Of a DNA stretch of 64,000 nt, positions 1 to 9,188 are shown piece by piece. A model generated the notes under the pieces. The model saw nothing but the letters and a program-made list of their open reading frames with translations, had not been told where the DNA came from and ran no database searches. This stretch comes from CAMDPA01 sp963825625 (GTDB lineage: Bacteria > Pseudomonadota > Alphaproteobacteria > Rhizobiales > Hyphomicrobiaceae). The stretch spans positions 62,001 through 126,000 of the forward strand of contig CAWGUF010000001.1 in the NCBI GenBank assembly GCA_963825625.1, given 5' to 3'. Made by a program: the position numbers and the translations under genes. Each line of letters opens with the position of its first letter. Position 1 is the first letter of the stretch.

Positions 1-148
1 TCCGGCGCGGCCAGGGCATGCGTTGAGCATTTTCGGACATCGATTGGGCCCGCGCTCCGGGTGGTGGGATCGATCGAATTGAGGAGGGCGCGTCGGGCCG
101 GCGCATGGTCTTGCGCCGACCCGATCATCCTGTGGCGGCCGGACGACC
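1..148. other. left edge, no gene supported
   Basis: This edge segment lies downstream of the stop codon of the leftmost gene, which is on the minus strand. I see no convincing coding sequence, terminator hairpin or RNA here. Confidence 0.4.
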
Positions 149-1183
149 TCAGCCTTTCGGCTGCAGCTTGGCCGGGATCTTGATACCCTTTTCGGTGAAA
201 TACTTCGCCGCGCCCGGATGCAAGGGCAGGTTCATGCCGATGAATGGATCCTTCTCGGACATGTGCTTGAGCATCGCGACCGACTTCTTGGCCTCTTTGA
301 TGTTGTTCCAGAACGAGGCCGTGAGCTTGTAGGCGAGGTCATCGCTCATCTTCTGGTGCACGCTGATCTGCATGGAGTAGGCGACGGTCTCGATGGTTTC
401 GCTGTTATTGACCTGGCCGGAATAGGTGTTCGGTACGATATCGCCCTCGAAAGAGCCGATCGTGCGTTCGAACTCATCCCATTTCGCGCCGCTTCGCATG
501 CCCTTGGTGAGCGAAATAATGCGGATTTTTCGCTGCAGGCCGATCTGTTCGATGGCGGCAGACCCGAGTGGGGCGGGCTGGATCAGGACATCGATCTGGC
601 CGTCTTGGAATGCCTGTATGCCGGCGCCCCAGCCGAGCTTGACGGGTGTGAAGTCCGCATCAGGCTTGAGGCCGCTGGCAAATTGGATGAGGCCGTTGAT
701 CTGGCGGTTCGCGGCGCCGGCGGGCGGGCCGATGAACACCCGCTTACCCTTGAGGTCGGCGTACGACTTGATGGGGGAGTCGGCCCACACCACGGTATGG
801 AAATAGCCGGCGACAAAGCCAAACAGCGAGCGCAAGTTCGGTGCGAGCTTTTGCGCCTGCTCGGCGTTCTTGGCATATGGGCCTTTACCGATCTTCATCA
901 CGGCATAGGCTGGCGGCGGCGTGACCGTCATGTCGATCTTGCCGGCGGCGAGCAGCAGCGTCGATTTGGTCAGCGTCTGATCGGCATTGATCTGCAGCTT
1001 GACGCCATCCTTGGCGACGTTCTTGGCCATGAACTGCGGGATGACGGTCGTGAGGCCGAATGCGGTGCCGGTCTCAACCCGCAGCGATTGCGCCGAAGAA
1101 TTCGTCGCACCGGCCGCCAGTGTGGCGACTGCCATGAGCAGCGCCCCTGCGGGCCGAGCAATCATGAGTGGAATTGAATTCAT
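149..1183 (-). CDS. TAXI family TRAP transporter solute-binding protein
   Basis: Periplasmic receptor of the TAXI (TRAP-associated extracytoplasmic immunogenic) family; it binds a small, usually carboxylated solute and normally passes it to a DctQM-type permease. The 344-residue product has a signal peptide (residues 1 to about 32, ending SSAQ), then the two-lobed receptor fold. I chose the ATG at 1183 over the longer frame because a strong GGAGGAGGA ribosome site sits 8 bases before it and the signal peptide then starts at residue 1. No TRAP membrane subunits are adjacent, so it is an orphan receptor here. It is divergent from a LysR gene, its likely regulator. The ligand is unknown. Confidence 0.85.
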   Translation of the reverse strand: MNSIPLMIARPAGALLMAVATLAAGATNSSAQSLRVETGTAFGLTTVIPQFMAKNVAKDGVKLQINADQTLTKSTLLLAAGKIDMTVTPPPAYAVMKIGKGPYAKNAEQAQKLAPNLRSLFGFVAGYFHTVVWADSPIKSYADLKGKRVFIGPPAGAANRQINGLIQFASGLKPDADFTPVKLGWGAGIQAFQDGQIDVLIQPAPLGSAAIEQIGLQRKIRIISLTKGMRSGAKWDEFERTIGSFEGDIVPNTYSGQVNNSETIETVAYSMQISVHQKMSDDLAYKLTASFWNNIKEAKKSVAMLKHMSEKDPFIGMNLPLHPGAAKYFTEKGIKIPAKLQPKG

Positions 1184-1571
1184 TGCCGGGTCCTCCTCCG
1201 TTTGCTGGTTTATCGTTGCTGGTCGTCTCCCACAGCCATGCCGAGCGGGCATGACACAGACGATTGCTCGCGGCGGCTGTGGGAACTGTTCGGGCAGTCA
1301 CGATCGGCGCCGGTGCATTCTACTGGCGCACAGTAGCGTGCCGAAGATGGTGCGCCGTGAAGCGCGCACACGGGAAGCACGTATAGAAGGCCCGCTACCC
1401 ACATCGGCTGGCATTCCTTCCCTCAGGCGAAGCGGAAAGCCGCAGCGCCATTCGTGATGCAAGGTCATACGCCTTACTGCGCACACCTTGACAAAATCGC
1501 GACCATAAAGGAAATTGAATTTTCCGGCTGTATTATTAGCTTAACCTATATCTCAACTTTACACGGCGAGC
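1184..1571. promoter_or_regulatory. divergent intergenic region between receptor gene and lysR
   Basis: A 388-bp gap between divergent genes that must hold both promoters. The half next to lysR is AT-rich; a TTGACA hexamer lies at 1488-1493, but no good -10 hexamer follows at the usual spacing. LysR proteins normally bind between divergently transcribed targets, so an operator here is expected but was not located. No coding sequence is supported. Confidence 0.45.
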
Positions 1572-2501
1572 ATGAATCCCAGAACTCTGCGCGCACTGGC
1601 CGAGATCGTCGATCAGGGATCGTTCTCGCGCGCAGCGGACGCACTGAACGTCACTCAACCCACGCTCAGCCAGTCCATCAAGCAGCTCGAGGCATTGGTC
1701 GGCGCGCCAGTGCTCAAACGCGGCCGCTTCGGCGTCAGCCCAACCAAGGTCGGCGAAGTGCTGGCGCGCGAAGGACGTGCGATCAGAACTGCACTGGCTC
1801 ATGCGCAGGAAGGGCTCGATCAGTGGCGGGCGGGGATCGACGGGCAACTGAAGGTCGGAGTCGGCCCGATGCTCGCCCAGACGATCATCCCGACGTTCAT
1901 CGCCCAGCTCCTGGAACAGAAGTGGAATACGGGGCTGCGCATCTATACGGAGGGCGCGCATGCCCTCGTGGCAAGGGTCAAGAGCGCAGAACTCGACCTG
2001 GCGCTTGCGCCAGCCAGGATGAAGAATGCCGGCGAAGAACTGGCAAGTCAGGTCGTGATCGAGGATACGGTTGGCGTTTACGTCGGCATCGGACACCGCC
2101 TGGCGAAACGCCAGACAGTGTGTACGGACGATCTCGAAGACCTGGAATGGATCAGCTCGGGCCAGATGTTCGGGCCCCGCGATACGACCACCGTCGTCGC
2201 GGAGAGACTCGGCCTCAAGCGGCCGCGAACGGTCATCGATTTCTCGGGCGACGTGTCTATGCCTTTGCGCCTTGTGGAACACGGACGGCTGGCCGTCATA
2301 TTTCCCGATTTCCTGATGCACTATTTGCCGTCGGGCAAGCGCTTCGTCCGATTACCAACAAAAATTGGCGCGGAACGCCGCGATATCGCGTTGTGGTATC
2401 GTACAGATATGGACGCCCATCCCAGCGTCACCAATTTTCGCGACAGGTTCATCGCGTTTCTCGCAGACCTGCGGAAAGCTCGCGGGCAGCAATCACTTTG
2501 A
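1572..2501 (+). CDS. LysR family transcriptional regulator
   Basis: A 309-residue regulator with the LysR layout. The N-terminal winged helix-turn-helix covers about residues 3-62 (QGSFSRAADALNVTQPTLSQ is the recognition region). The effector-binding domain runs from about residue 90 to 300 (a GVGPML start, then an IVEHGRLAVIF-like inner strand). Family members bind a pathway metabolite and activate a divergent gene, which makes the TAXI receptor gene the first candidate target. The start follows an AT-rich leader. Confidence 0.88.
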   Translation: MNPRTLRALAEIVDQGSFSRAADALNVTQPTLSQSIKQLEALVGAPVLKRGRFGVSPTKVGEVLAREGRAIRTALAHAQEGLDQWRAGIDGQLKVGVGPMLAQTIIPTFIAQLLEQKWNTGLRIYTEGAHALVARVKSAELDLALAPARMKNAGEELASQVVIEDTVGVYVGIGHRLAKRQTVCTDDLEDLEWISSGQMFGPRDTTTVVAERLGLKRPRTVIDFSGDVSMPLRLVEHGRLAVIFPDFLMHYLPSGKRFVRLPTKIGAERRDIALWYRTDMDAHPSVTNFRDRFIAFLADLRKARGQQSL

Positions 2502-2523
2502 AGCCTGGTTTGGGCCCTCCGCG

Positions 2524-3909
2524 TCACAAGACATACTTGGTAATGCGCTGCAACATCGTGACCGGTATCCTGTAAGGCGGGTACCGCAACCCCAGGTCAA
2601 GCCACGTTCCCCTGCGCAGCACACTGCGCCGATGAGAGAACACGTCGAACCCCGCTTTGCCATGGTAGGCTCCCATGCCGCTTTCGCCGATACCGCCGAA
2701 AGGGAGCCGCAGGTTCAGCCATTGCGACAGAACGTCGTTGATGCAGGCGCCGCCGGATGGCAATTGCTGCAACACCGTACGCTGACGAGCCTGGTTGCGT
2801 GAGAATACATAAAGCGCCAGCGGCTTGGGCCGCGCTTGCAGCCTGGTTATCTCCGTATCCAAATCATCGAACGTCAGTATGGGAAGAATGGGGCCGAATA
2901 TCTCGTCCTGCATAGCAGGATGCGCCCAGGATACGCCATCGAGAACGGTGGGCGCGATATAGAGGTCCGAGGCGTCGTGCTGCCCGCCGGTGGCGGGCTC
3001 ACACCCCGCGAGCAGGGCCGTCAGTCTATTGAAATGGCGGATATTGATGATGCGGGCATAATCGGGGCTGGCTTGTGGCTCGTCGCCATAGAAGGCCGTC
3101 AGCGCCTTGCGCAACTCGGCAAGCAGCGTATCTTTCACCGCGCGATGAGCGAGAACGAAATCCGGCGCGATGCAGGTCTGCCCGGCATTCACGAACTTGC
3201 CCCAGGCAATCCTGCGTGCAGCGACCGCGATGTTGGCGTCGGCGTCGACGATACAGGGGTTCTTGCCGCCCAGCTCGAGCGTCACAGGGGTGAGATGGGC
3301 GGCGGCCGCGTGCATGACTACCCTGCCGACCGCTGTGCTGCCGGTGTAGAAGATGTGGTCGAAGCGTTGAGCCAGAAGCTCGCTGGCTGCATCCACGCCG
3401 CCTTCCACGACAGTCGCGATTTCGGGCTCGACAGCCGAAGCGACGAGCTGGGCCACCACGCGAGATGTGTGCGGAGCAAGTTCAGATGGCTTGAGGACGA
3501 CGCAGTTGCCCGCCGCGAGCGCGGCCACCAGCGGCGAGAGCGAGAGCTGGACGGGATAGTTCCAGGGGCTGATGACAAGCACGCTTCCGAATGGCTCGGG
3601 CGAGATCCAGCTGGAGGCAGGCTGTACGATCAACGGGCTATGAATGCGACGGGGTCTGGCCCAGCGCTGAAGATGCCTGCTGGCGGTATCGATTTCGTGC
3701 AAGACGACTGCGATCTCGCTGACGAAGGCTTCGGCCGTCGGCCGCCGCAGATCCTCTTTGAGCGCAGCGAGCAGGGCAGACTGCTGCGCTGAGATGGCCG
3801 CGCGCAAGGACGCCAGAACGCGCCTGCGGAACGCTACGTCCAGGGTTTGTCCGGATCTGAAGTGTGCTCGTTGTCGTTCGACCAGCGTCCTTAGCTGCAT
3901 GCTGTCCAT
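2524..3909 (-). CDS. aldehyde dehydrogenase, class 3 / coniferyl-aldehyde type
   Basis: NAD(P)-dependent oxidation of an aldehyde to a carboxylate. The 461-residue chain is short, as in class 3 and coniferyl aldehyde dehydrogenases, and lacks the N-terminal arm of larger families. Visible are the cofactor strand FGSVLVISPWNYP (about residue 105), the general base in LELGGKNP (about 213) and the nucleophilic cysteine in NAGQTCIAPD (about 247). A C-terminal extension of the kind seen in membrane-associated class 3 enzymes follows the SHRRSVL segment. The ATG at 3909 is preferred to the upstream one because AGAGG precedes it. It converges on lysR. The substrate cannot be read from context. Confidence 0.88.
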   Translation of the reverse strand: MDSMQLRTLVERQRAHFRSGQTLDVAFRRRVLASLRAAISAQQSALLAALKEDLRRPTAEAFVSEIAVVLHEIDTASRHLQRWARPRRIHSPLIVQPASSWISPEPFGSVLVISPWNYPVQLSLSPLVAALAAGNCVVLKPSELAPHTSRVVAQLVASAVEPEIATVVEGGVDAASELLAQRFDHIFYTGSTAVGRVVMHAAAAHLTPVTLELGGKNPCIVDADANIAVAARRIAWGKFVNAGQTCIAPDFVLAHRAVKDTLLAELRKALTAFYGDEPQASPDYARIINIRHFNRLTALLAGCEPATGGQHDASDLYIAPTVLDGVSWAHPAMQDEIFGPILPILTFDDLDTEITRLQARPKPLALYVFSRNQARQRTVLQQLPSGGACINDVLSQWLNLRLPFGGIGESGMGAYHGKAGFDVFSHRRSVLRRGTWLDLGLRYPPYRIPVTMLQRITKYVL

Positions 3910-4164
3910 GACGACCTCTATCAAGGGCCAGACCAACGACCGCGTGGTCTGCAATGGCTTGGATGCCTGCAACTATAGCCCGTCAAATCGAGCGCGTGTC
4001 CCGTGACTGGATCAAATGACGACGATCACAAGGCATATGCGCAATGAATGATGCGCCATGATGTAATATTGAGTGGTTCGCCACCCATGCCTCGACTTGA
4101 CCGCTCGGGGGCAGCCGCGGTCTGGCGAATTGACGGGTTGGGCCAGTGCGCCAGGTGCGGAATG
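3910..4164. other. intergenic region, no gene seen
   Basis: A 255-bp gap between the 5' end of the aldehyde dehydrogenase gene and the 3' end of the next minus-strand gene. Short frames exist on the plus strand but none has a ribosome site or recognisable sequence. It should hold the promoter for the aldehyde dehydrogenase. Confidence 0.35.
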
Positions 4165-5019
4165 CTATGCGGCGGCAACCGTGTTCGTCAGGGTGCCGAT
4201 CTTCTCGATCCTCACCTCGCATACATCGCCTGGCTCGAGGAATACCGGCGGCTTTCGCGAGAAGCCCACACCGGCAGGCGTGCCGGTGGCAATCACATCT
4301 CCCGGCTGCAGCGGCAGCATCGCCGACACATATGAAATGATCGCCGGCACATCGAAGATGAGGTCGGCCGTCGTGCCGTCCTGATAGGTCTTGCCGTTAA
4401 TGGTCAGCGAAATGGCCAGCCTGTGCGGATCGCCGACCTCGTCCGGCGTCACCATCCACGGTCCGAAGCCGCCGGTGCCGAGGAAGTTCTTGCCGCAGGT
4501 GACCTGCTGGGAATGAAACTGCCAGTCGCGGACGCTGGCATCGTTGAAGCATGCATAACCGGCGACGTAGCCCATCGCCTTGGCCTTGTCGATGTAGCGA
4601 CCACCGCGGCCGATGATGACGGCAAGCTCGGCCTCGAAATCCAGTTGCGTGGACACCTTCGGCATGATCAGCGGCTTGCCGTGCGCCACGAACGTCTCGG
4701 CATAGCGGATGAACATCGGCGGATGCGTGGGCGCCGGACGGTTGATGCCGGCCGCCTGCACCTCGCGCAAATGGTCGGCGTAATTCGTTCCGACACAATA
4801 GCAATGGGCCGGATCGGGAATGACGGGCAGATATTCGATCTGATCCAGGCGATGATCGGGCGTGGCCTGCTGCAGCGCCGCGATGTCGGCCATCCGGCCA
4901 CCTGCCAGCGCGTGGCGGATGCTGCCGACGCCGATCCTGCGGCGCACGTCGATCACGCCCTCGGGCGTGACGATGCCGAACTGGGTTGCTCCGTTCACGA
5001 TGTAGGTTGCGAGTTTCAC
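4165..5019 (-). CDS. fumarylacetoacetate hydrolase family protein
   Basis: Member of the FAH superfamily, metal-dependent C-C hydrolases, decarboxylases or hydratases acting on 2-oxo or 1,3-dicarbonyl acids in aromatic degradation. With the GTG start at 5019 the product is 284 residues, the usual size. Metal ligands are visible as E129 and E131 in LDFEAELAVIIG and D160 in ACFNDASVRDW; the lid/glycine motif GDVIATGTPAGVG is near residue 248. The open frame extends far upstream on paper, but that part overlaps the neighbouring gene in another frame and has no family similarity. It is 29 bp downstream of the deacetylase gene and probably cotranscribed. Confidence 0.88.
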   Translation of the reverse strand: MKLATYIVNGATQFGIVTPEGVIDVRRRIGVGSIRHALAGGRMADIAALQQATPDHRLDQIEYLPVIPDPAHCYCVGTNYADHLREVQAAGINRPAPTHPPMFIRYAETFVAHGKPLIMPKVSTQLDFEAELAVIIGRGGRYIDKAKAMGYVAGYACFNDASVRDWQFHSQQVTCGKNFLGTGGFGPWMVTPDEVGDPHRLAISLTINGKTYQDGTTADLIFDVPAIISYVSAMLPLQPGDVIATGTPAGVGFSRKPPVFLEPGDVCEVRIEKIGTLTNTVAAA

Positions 5020-5048
5020 GATAGGGGTCCGCCGTCCAGTGATGTGGT

Positions 5049-5891
5049 TCAGTCGTAGATCGATGCCAGCGCGGCGTGATGCGTAAGCCATGCCGACTCG
5101 CATCGTGCCACCATCTCCAAAGCCTTCTTGTAGACGATAGCACCAGGCGGGCGGCCGAACACGTGCGTGTGGGCCGTCAGATCGAGGCAGGCCGGCGGGG
5201 CACCGATATCGCGCCAGCCGTCCAGGATGCTCGCCAGCACCTGATTGAATGCCTCCGGCTGGTTGCCGTACCGTACGCATAGCGGGAAGTCGTTGACCTC
5301 CATCGAAAAAGGCACAGCCAGAATTTCCCCGGCAGGGGTGGCGACCTTGTAAGGCGTGTCCTGATCGAATGCGTCGGCGAACCAGCGGAAGCCCTCGGCG
5401 GCCAGCAGCTCCGGAGTGGAAAGGCTTGGCGTGGCACGCGGACTTATCCAGCCGACGGGACGCTGGCCGGAGTATGTCTGCAATGCCTTCACACACCGCT
5501 TGATATCAGCGAGCTCCTCCTCGCGCGTCTGATAGGCGGGAATGATGTGCTGCGACCAGGCATGGGCGGCGATCGCGTGGCCCTCGGCCACGATTGCACG
5601 CATCAGCTCTGGATAGCGTTCGGCCAGCACGCCGCTGACATAGAAAGTGCCCTTGACGCCGCACTGGTCGAGCACCTCCAGCAAATGCCACGCGCCGGTC
5701 TTGCCGCCGTATTCGCCCCAGGCCTTGGCCTGCGTATCGAACACGCCGGGCTTGAGCGGATTGCCCATCGGACCGATGCCGGGCGCAGCGTCGTCCGTCC
5801 AGCCCTCGACCATGATGCTGACGGTGGCGGCGAGCGGCTTGTCTGTCGGCCATCCAGCGGGCAAGGCCGGGCGGGGACGTGAGGACTTCAT
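5049..5891 (-). CDS. polysaccharide deacetylase (NodB-fold) family protein
   Basis: A 280-residue NodB-homology protein of the branch that includes Helicobacter PgdA and PuuE-like cyclic-amide hydrolases. The stretch GVFDTQAKAWGEYG (about residue 49), GTFYVSGVLAERYPEL (about 80) and HAIAAHAWSQH (about 105, supplying the histidine ligands) fit this branch. There is no signal peptide, so a cytoplasmic enzyme acting on a small amide is more likely than a cell-wall deacetylase (inference). Pairing with an FAH-family gene 29 bp downstream suggests a short catabolic operon for a cyclic or N-acyl compound. Confidence 0.82.
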   Translation of the reverse strand: MKSSRPRPALPAGWPTDKPLAATVSIMVEGWTDDAAPGIGPMGNPLKPGVFDTQAKAWGEYGGKTGAWHLLEVLDQCGVKGTFYVSGVLAERYPELMRAIVAEGHAIAAHAWSQHIIPAYQTREEELADIKRCVKALQTYSGQRPVGWISPRATPSLSTPELLAAEGFRWFADAFDQDTPYKVATPAGEILAVPFSMEVNDFPLCVRYGNQPEAFNQVLASILDGWRDIGAPPACLDLTAHTHVFGRPPGAIVYKKALEMVARCESAWLTHHAALASIYD

Positions 5892-5971
5892 GTGCGGTCT
5901 CCAGCAGCGGTGCGTCGTGGTGGCATCCCAGCCGGACGCCGACTGCCACGGACTGGCTGGAGCCAGCCTAT

Positions 5972-5998
5972 ATCGTTTCCGGCTAAGCCGGAAACGAT
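5972..5998. repeat. palindromic intergenic repeat, ATCGTTTCCGG type
   Basis: Perfect 13-bp arms (ATCGTTTCCGGCT and its complement) around a single central A, in the gap between the deacetylase gene and the next gene. A related imperfect palindrome occurs at 56829-56859, so this is a dispersed element rather than a unique terminator. No T-run follows on either strand. Confidence 0.7.
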
Positions 5999-6019
5999 CT
6001 GACTTCAGCGCTTGAGGGT

Positions 6020-6451
6020 TCAGCGATCATGGGCCGCCAGACGCTCTCTGCGCAGTGCCCCGCTGGTACGGCGGGCCGCCGCCTGCAACTCGGCAAGGCG
6101 GTGCCGGGCCTGGATCTCGTACTGGCGATAGCACGCGCGCTCGTATTCCAACTGGCGGATGCGTGCCTGCAACCGCGCGGTCTCGTCGGCATCCGGCGGC
6201 ATGCTGTCAGCCCGCTCGCCGCGCCATCTGCAGTCGGGCGCCGCCTGTGCGCGAAGCAGGGCAGACGGCGGAAGAGGGACGCCGGTTCGGGCGGGCGCGG
6301 CTATTCCGGAGGCGGCCATCTCGTGACCGGCACAGCCGGCCAAGGCCGCGACGGCCAGGATCGGGCCCAGCCAAACCGATCCGGACAGCAAGGGACGTTT
6401 CCGACCGTGGCCGGCAGCCCCAGCAGTACGCCAACGCGTGGAATGCAACAT
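6020..6451 (-). CDS. small predicted lipoprotein, unknown function
   Basis: A 143-residue protein that I do not recognise. It has a basic N-terminus, a hydrophobic segment (about residues 24-39) and a lipobox-like LAGC ending near residue 40, so it is probably an envelope lipoprotein. After a proline/alanine-rich spacer, residues about 90-135 form a charged, heptad-like helix (DETARLQARIRQLEYERACY). Starting at a methionine nearer the hydrophobic stretch is also possible. No neighbour suggests a function. Coding status is supported by the lipobox and coiled-coil composition rather than by homology. Confidence 0.5.
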   Translation of the reverse strand: MLHSTRWRTAGAAGHGRKRPLLSGSVWLGPILAVAALAGCAGHEMAASGIAAPARTGVPLPPSALLRAQAAPDCRWRGERADSMPPDADETARLQARIRQLEYERACYRQYEIQARHRLAELQAAARRTSGALRRERLAAHDR

Positions 6452-6704
6452 TCACCCTCATCCGCATCTGACAAAAGCCAACGCCTCTGCCGCCCTGCGA
6501 ATGGAATGGGCAGCGAACATGGTGAGAGTTTGTTGCAAAAGACGTGAGGATAAGGGGCCGGCGGGCCAACGCGGACGTTGGCTGCGCACACGTCTCCTAT
6601 CTCAGTCTCCAATCCGATTGCCAATCTGATTGCTTGACCCGAAGCATGCGCCTGCGCTCCAATCCGGGCCAGCACCCACATCGGCTCACGCCAACGAGGC
6701 TCCC

Positions 6705-8051
6705 ATGTCCAAGCCACGCCGCCTGCATTTCAACGCCTTCATGCGTCCCGCATCGATTCACACCGGCGCGTGGCGCTATCCCGGGGCATGGAAGGATGCG
6801 AACTTCAACCTCAAGCACCACATCCAGCTGATCAAGAAGCTGGAGGCGGCGAAGTTCGACGCCTACTTCATGGCCGACCACATGGCCGTGCTCAACATGT
6901 CGATCGACGCCTTGAAGCGCAGCCACACGACGACCAGTTTCGAGCCGTTCACGCTGCTGTCGGCGCTGAGCCAGCACACCCATCACATCGGTCTCGTCGC
7001 GACCGGCTCCACGACATTCGACGCGCCCTATCACATCGCCCGGCGCTTCGCCTCGCTCGACCACATCTCCGATGGCCGCGCCGGCTGGAACATCGTCACC
7101 ACGTCGAACCCGGACGCGGCGGAGAACTTCGGGATGGAAAAGCAGATGGAGCACGCGGTGCGCTACAAGCGCGCCAGGGAGTTCTATGACGTGGTCACTG
7201 GCCTATGGGATTCCTGGGCCGACGACGCCTTCGTGCGCGATGTCGAGAGCGGCATGTTCGTCGATCCGGACAAGATGCACGTACTTGGGCACAAGGGCGA
7301 GTTCCTGTCGGTGAAGGGTCCGGTCAACATCGCGCGTCCCGTGCAGGGCTGGCCGGTGATCGTGCAGGCCGGCGCGTCCGAGGCCAGCCGCCAGCTCGCG
7401 GCGGAAACGGCGGAGGCTGTATTCACCTCCCAGGCCAACATCGATGTCGCCAAGGATTTCTATTCCGACGTCAAAGGCCGCATGAAGAAGCTCGGCCGCA
7501 ACCCGGATCACGTGGTGATTCAGCCGGCGGTGTTTCCTGTGGTCGGCGACAGCCTGTCCGAGGCCAAGGCCAAGCGCGACAAGCTGGACAGCCTGGCCAA
7601 TTTCGCCAATGGACTCGGCGCACTGACCATCGCGCTGGGGGTCGACGCCACAAAGTTCGACCTCGACAAGCCACTGCCGGAGGTTCCGGAGACGGAGGCC
7701 TCAAAGAGCGGCCGTGCGCGGGTGTTGAAGCTGGCCGCCGAAGAGAACCTTACCGTGCGCCAGATCGCCCAACGGCTGGCCGGCCACAACGGCCTGACCT
7801 TCATCGGCACGCCGAAGATGATCGCCGATGAGATGCAGAAGTGGCTCGAGGAGCGCGCGATCGACGGATTTACCATCCAGTTCCCCTACCTGCCCGGCGG
7901 GCTGGACGATTTCTGCGACAAGGTGATCCCCGAGCTGCAGTCCCGCGATGTGTTCCGCAAGGAGTACGAGGGCACGACGCTGCGCGAAAGCCTCGGCCTG
8001 CCGCGGCCGGAGAACCGGTTCTTCAAGTCGAAGGCCAGCGCGGCGGAATGA
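6705..8051 (+). CDS. LLM class flavin-dependent monooxygenase, NtaA/SnaA/DszA type
   Basis: A 448-residue bacterial-luciferase-fold enzyme of the nitrilotriacetate / dibenzothiophene-sulfone monooxygenase branch, which uses reduced FMN from a separate reductase. Branch features are the start MSKPRRLHFNAF, the FMN-binding region SDGRAGWNIVTTSNPDAAEN (about residue 125) and the WPVIVQAGASE strand (about 220). The ATG at 6705 is used because the upstream part of the frame has no similarity and the protein then begins as family members do. No flavin reductase is nearby. Its stop codon lies inside a repeat element that fills the gap to trpA. The substrate is unknown. Confidence 0.9.
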   Translation: MSKPRRLHFNAFMRPASIHTGAWRYPGAWKDANFNLKHHIQLIKKLEAAKFDAYFMADHMAVLNMSIDALKRSHTTTSFEPFTLLSALSQHTHHIGLVATGSTTFDAPYHIARRFASLDHISDGRAGWNIVTTSNPDAAENFGMEKQMEHAVRYKRAREFYDVVTGLWDSWADDAFVRDVESGMFVDPDKMHVLGHKGEFLSVKGPVNIARPVQGWPVIVQAGASEASRQLAAETAEAVFTSQANIDVAKDFYSDVKGRMKKLGRNPDHVVIQPAVFPVVGDSLSEAKAKRDKLDSLANFANGLGALTIALGVDATKFDLDKPLPEVPETEASKSGRARVLKLAAEENLTVRQIAQRLAGHNGLTFIGTPKMIADEMQKWLEERAIDGFTIQFPYLPGGLDDFCDKVIPELQSRDVFRKEYEGTTLRESLGLPRPENRFFKSKASAAE

Positions 8052-8163
8052 CATTGGGGACAGAATGACATTGGGGACAGCCACCAATTTCGTGTAATGA
8101 GGCCATTCGACTTCACACAACCGTCTGGCTCATAAAACCGTCTGGGAAACTGGTGGCTGCCTA
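8047..8163. repeat. repeat element filling the LLM-trpA gap
   Basis: Two adjacent 17-bp copies of AATGACATTGGGGACAG (8047-8063 and 8064-8080) lead into the arm GGGGACAGCCACCAATTTC. A complementary arm, GAAACTGGTGGCTGCC, lies at about 8146-8161. The first copy covers the stop codon of the monooxygenase gene and the right arm lies immediately before the trpA start, so the element occupies the whole gap. A second element with similar GGGACAGC arms occurs at 63241-63327. Confidence 0.75.
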
Positions 8164-8164
8164 C

Positions 8165-8992
8165 ATGTCCTCCCCCTCCCGTATCGACCGCCGCTTCGCC
8201 GCCCTGAAAAAGGAAGGGCGAACCGCACTCGTCACCTTCGTGACGGCGGGCGATCCCAACTTCGAGACCGCGAAGGCCATCGTGGAAGGCTTGCCGGGCG
8301 CCGGCGCCGATATCATCGAGCTGGGCATGCCGTTCTCCGACCCGATGGCGGATGGCCCCGCCATCCAGGCGTCCTCGCAGCGGGCGCTGGCTGCCGGCCA
8401 AACGATGAGGAAGACACTCGATCTGGTCAGGGCGCTGCGTGCCAAGGACAATGATACCCCCTTGATTCTAATGGGTTATTATAATCCCATCTACGTCTAT
8501 CCAACGGAGGCGTTCCTGGCCGACGCGGCTGCCGCCGGCGTCGACGGCCTGATCGTGGTCGATGTGCCGCCCGAAGCCGACGACGAGGTCTGTCTGCCGG
8601 CCATGAAGCACGGGCTGAGCTTCATCCGTCTCGCAACACCGACCACCGACGCCAAGCGGCTGCCGGCCGTGCTCGCCAACACCTCCGGCTTCGTCTACTA
8701 CGTATCGATCACCGGCATCACGGGCTCTGCCGCGCCCGATACTGCCGCCGTCCATGCCCAGGTCAAACGCATCAAGGCGGCGACAACGCTGCCAGTGGCC
8801 GTGGGATTCGGCGTCAGAACGCCGGAGCAGGCGCGAAGCCTCTCGACGGGAGCGGATGCGGTGGTGGTCGGCTCGGCGCTGGTTGAAACCGTGCGAAAGA
8901 GCCTTCAGCCGGACGGCACGCCGAGCCCCCATACGGTCCCCGGCGTACTGGAACTTGTGCGCGAACTGGCGCAAGGCCTTGAACCGGCGTAG
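8165..8992 (+). CDS. trpA: tryptophan synthase alpha subunit
   Basis: Cleaves indole-3-glycerol phosphate to indole and glyceraldehyde 3-phosphate as the alpha subunit of the TrpA2B2 complex. The 275-residue product has the catalytic pair E52 (IIELGMPFSD) and D63 (DPMADG), the loop TPTTDAKR and the phosphate site SGFVYYVSITGITG. I prefer the ATG at 8165 to the in-frame GTG at 8153, because it gives the usual N-terminus and GGTGG precedes it. trpA is followed by accD and folC, a common alphaproteobacterial order, but trpF and trpB are not upstream: a monooxygenase gene and a repeat element are there instead. Confidence 0.96.
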   Translation: MSSPSRIDRRFAALKKEGRTALVTFVTAGDPNFETAKAIVEGLPGAGADIIELGMPFSDPMADGPAIQASSQRALAAGQTMRKTLDLVRALRAKDNDTPLILMGYYNPIYVYPTEAFLADAAAAGVDGLIVVDVPPEADDEVCLPAMKHGLSFIRLATPTTDAKRLPAVLANTSGFVYYVSITGITGSAAPDTAAVHAQVKRIKAATTLPVAVGFGVRTPEQARSLSTGADAVVVGSALVETVRKSLQPDGTPSPHTVPGVLELVRELAQGLEPA

Positions 8993-9188
8993 ACTGGTGG
9001 CCAATAAACGATGAGCTGGTGCATGCAACTTGCGCGCGCCGGCGCCTCCGGTTGACATCTGAGCCGGTTGCCCTATTCGTCGATGCTGCGCTGCCACATC
9101 TGGCTAACCATCAGGGCATATCTGCGAGAATTATGTGCCGGCAATGCCTATGTAAACACGGCAGCCGGTTGTTAGGAGCCCGACGAGC

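Noticed and set aside
218..1177. Long plus-strand frame opposite the TAXI receptor gene
   Set aside because: It is a mirror frame of a well-supported minus-strand gene; it has no ribosome site and no family similarity.
1488..1520. Sigma-70 promoter for lysR
   Set aside because: TTGACA is present at 1488-1493, but there is no acceptable -10 hexamer at 16-18 bp, so it is not called.
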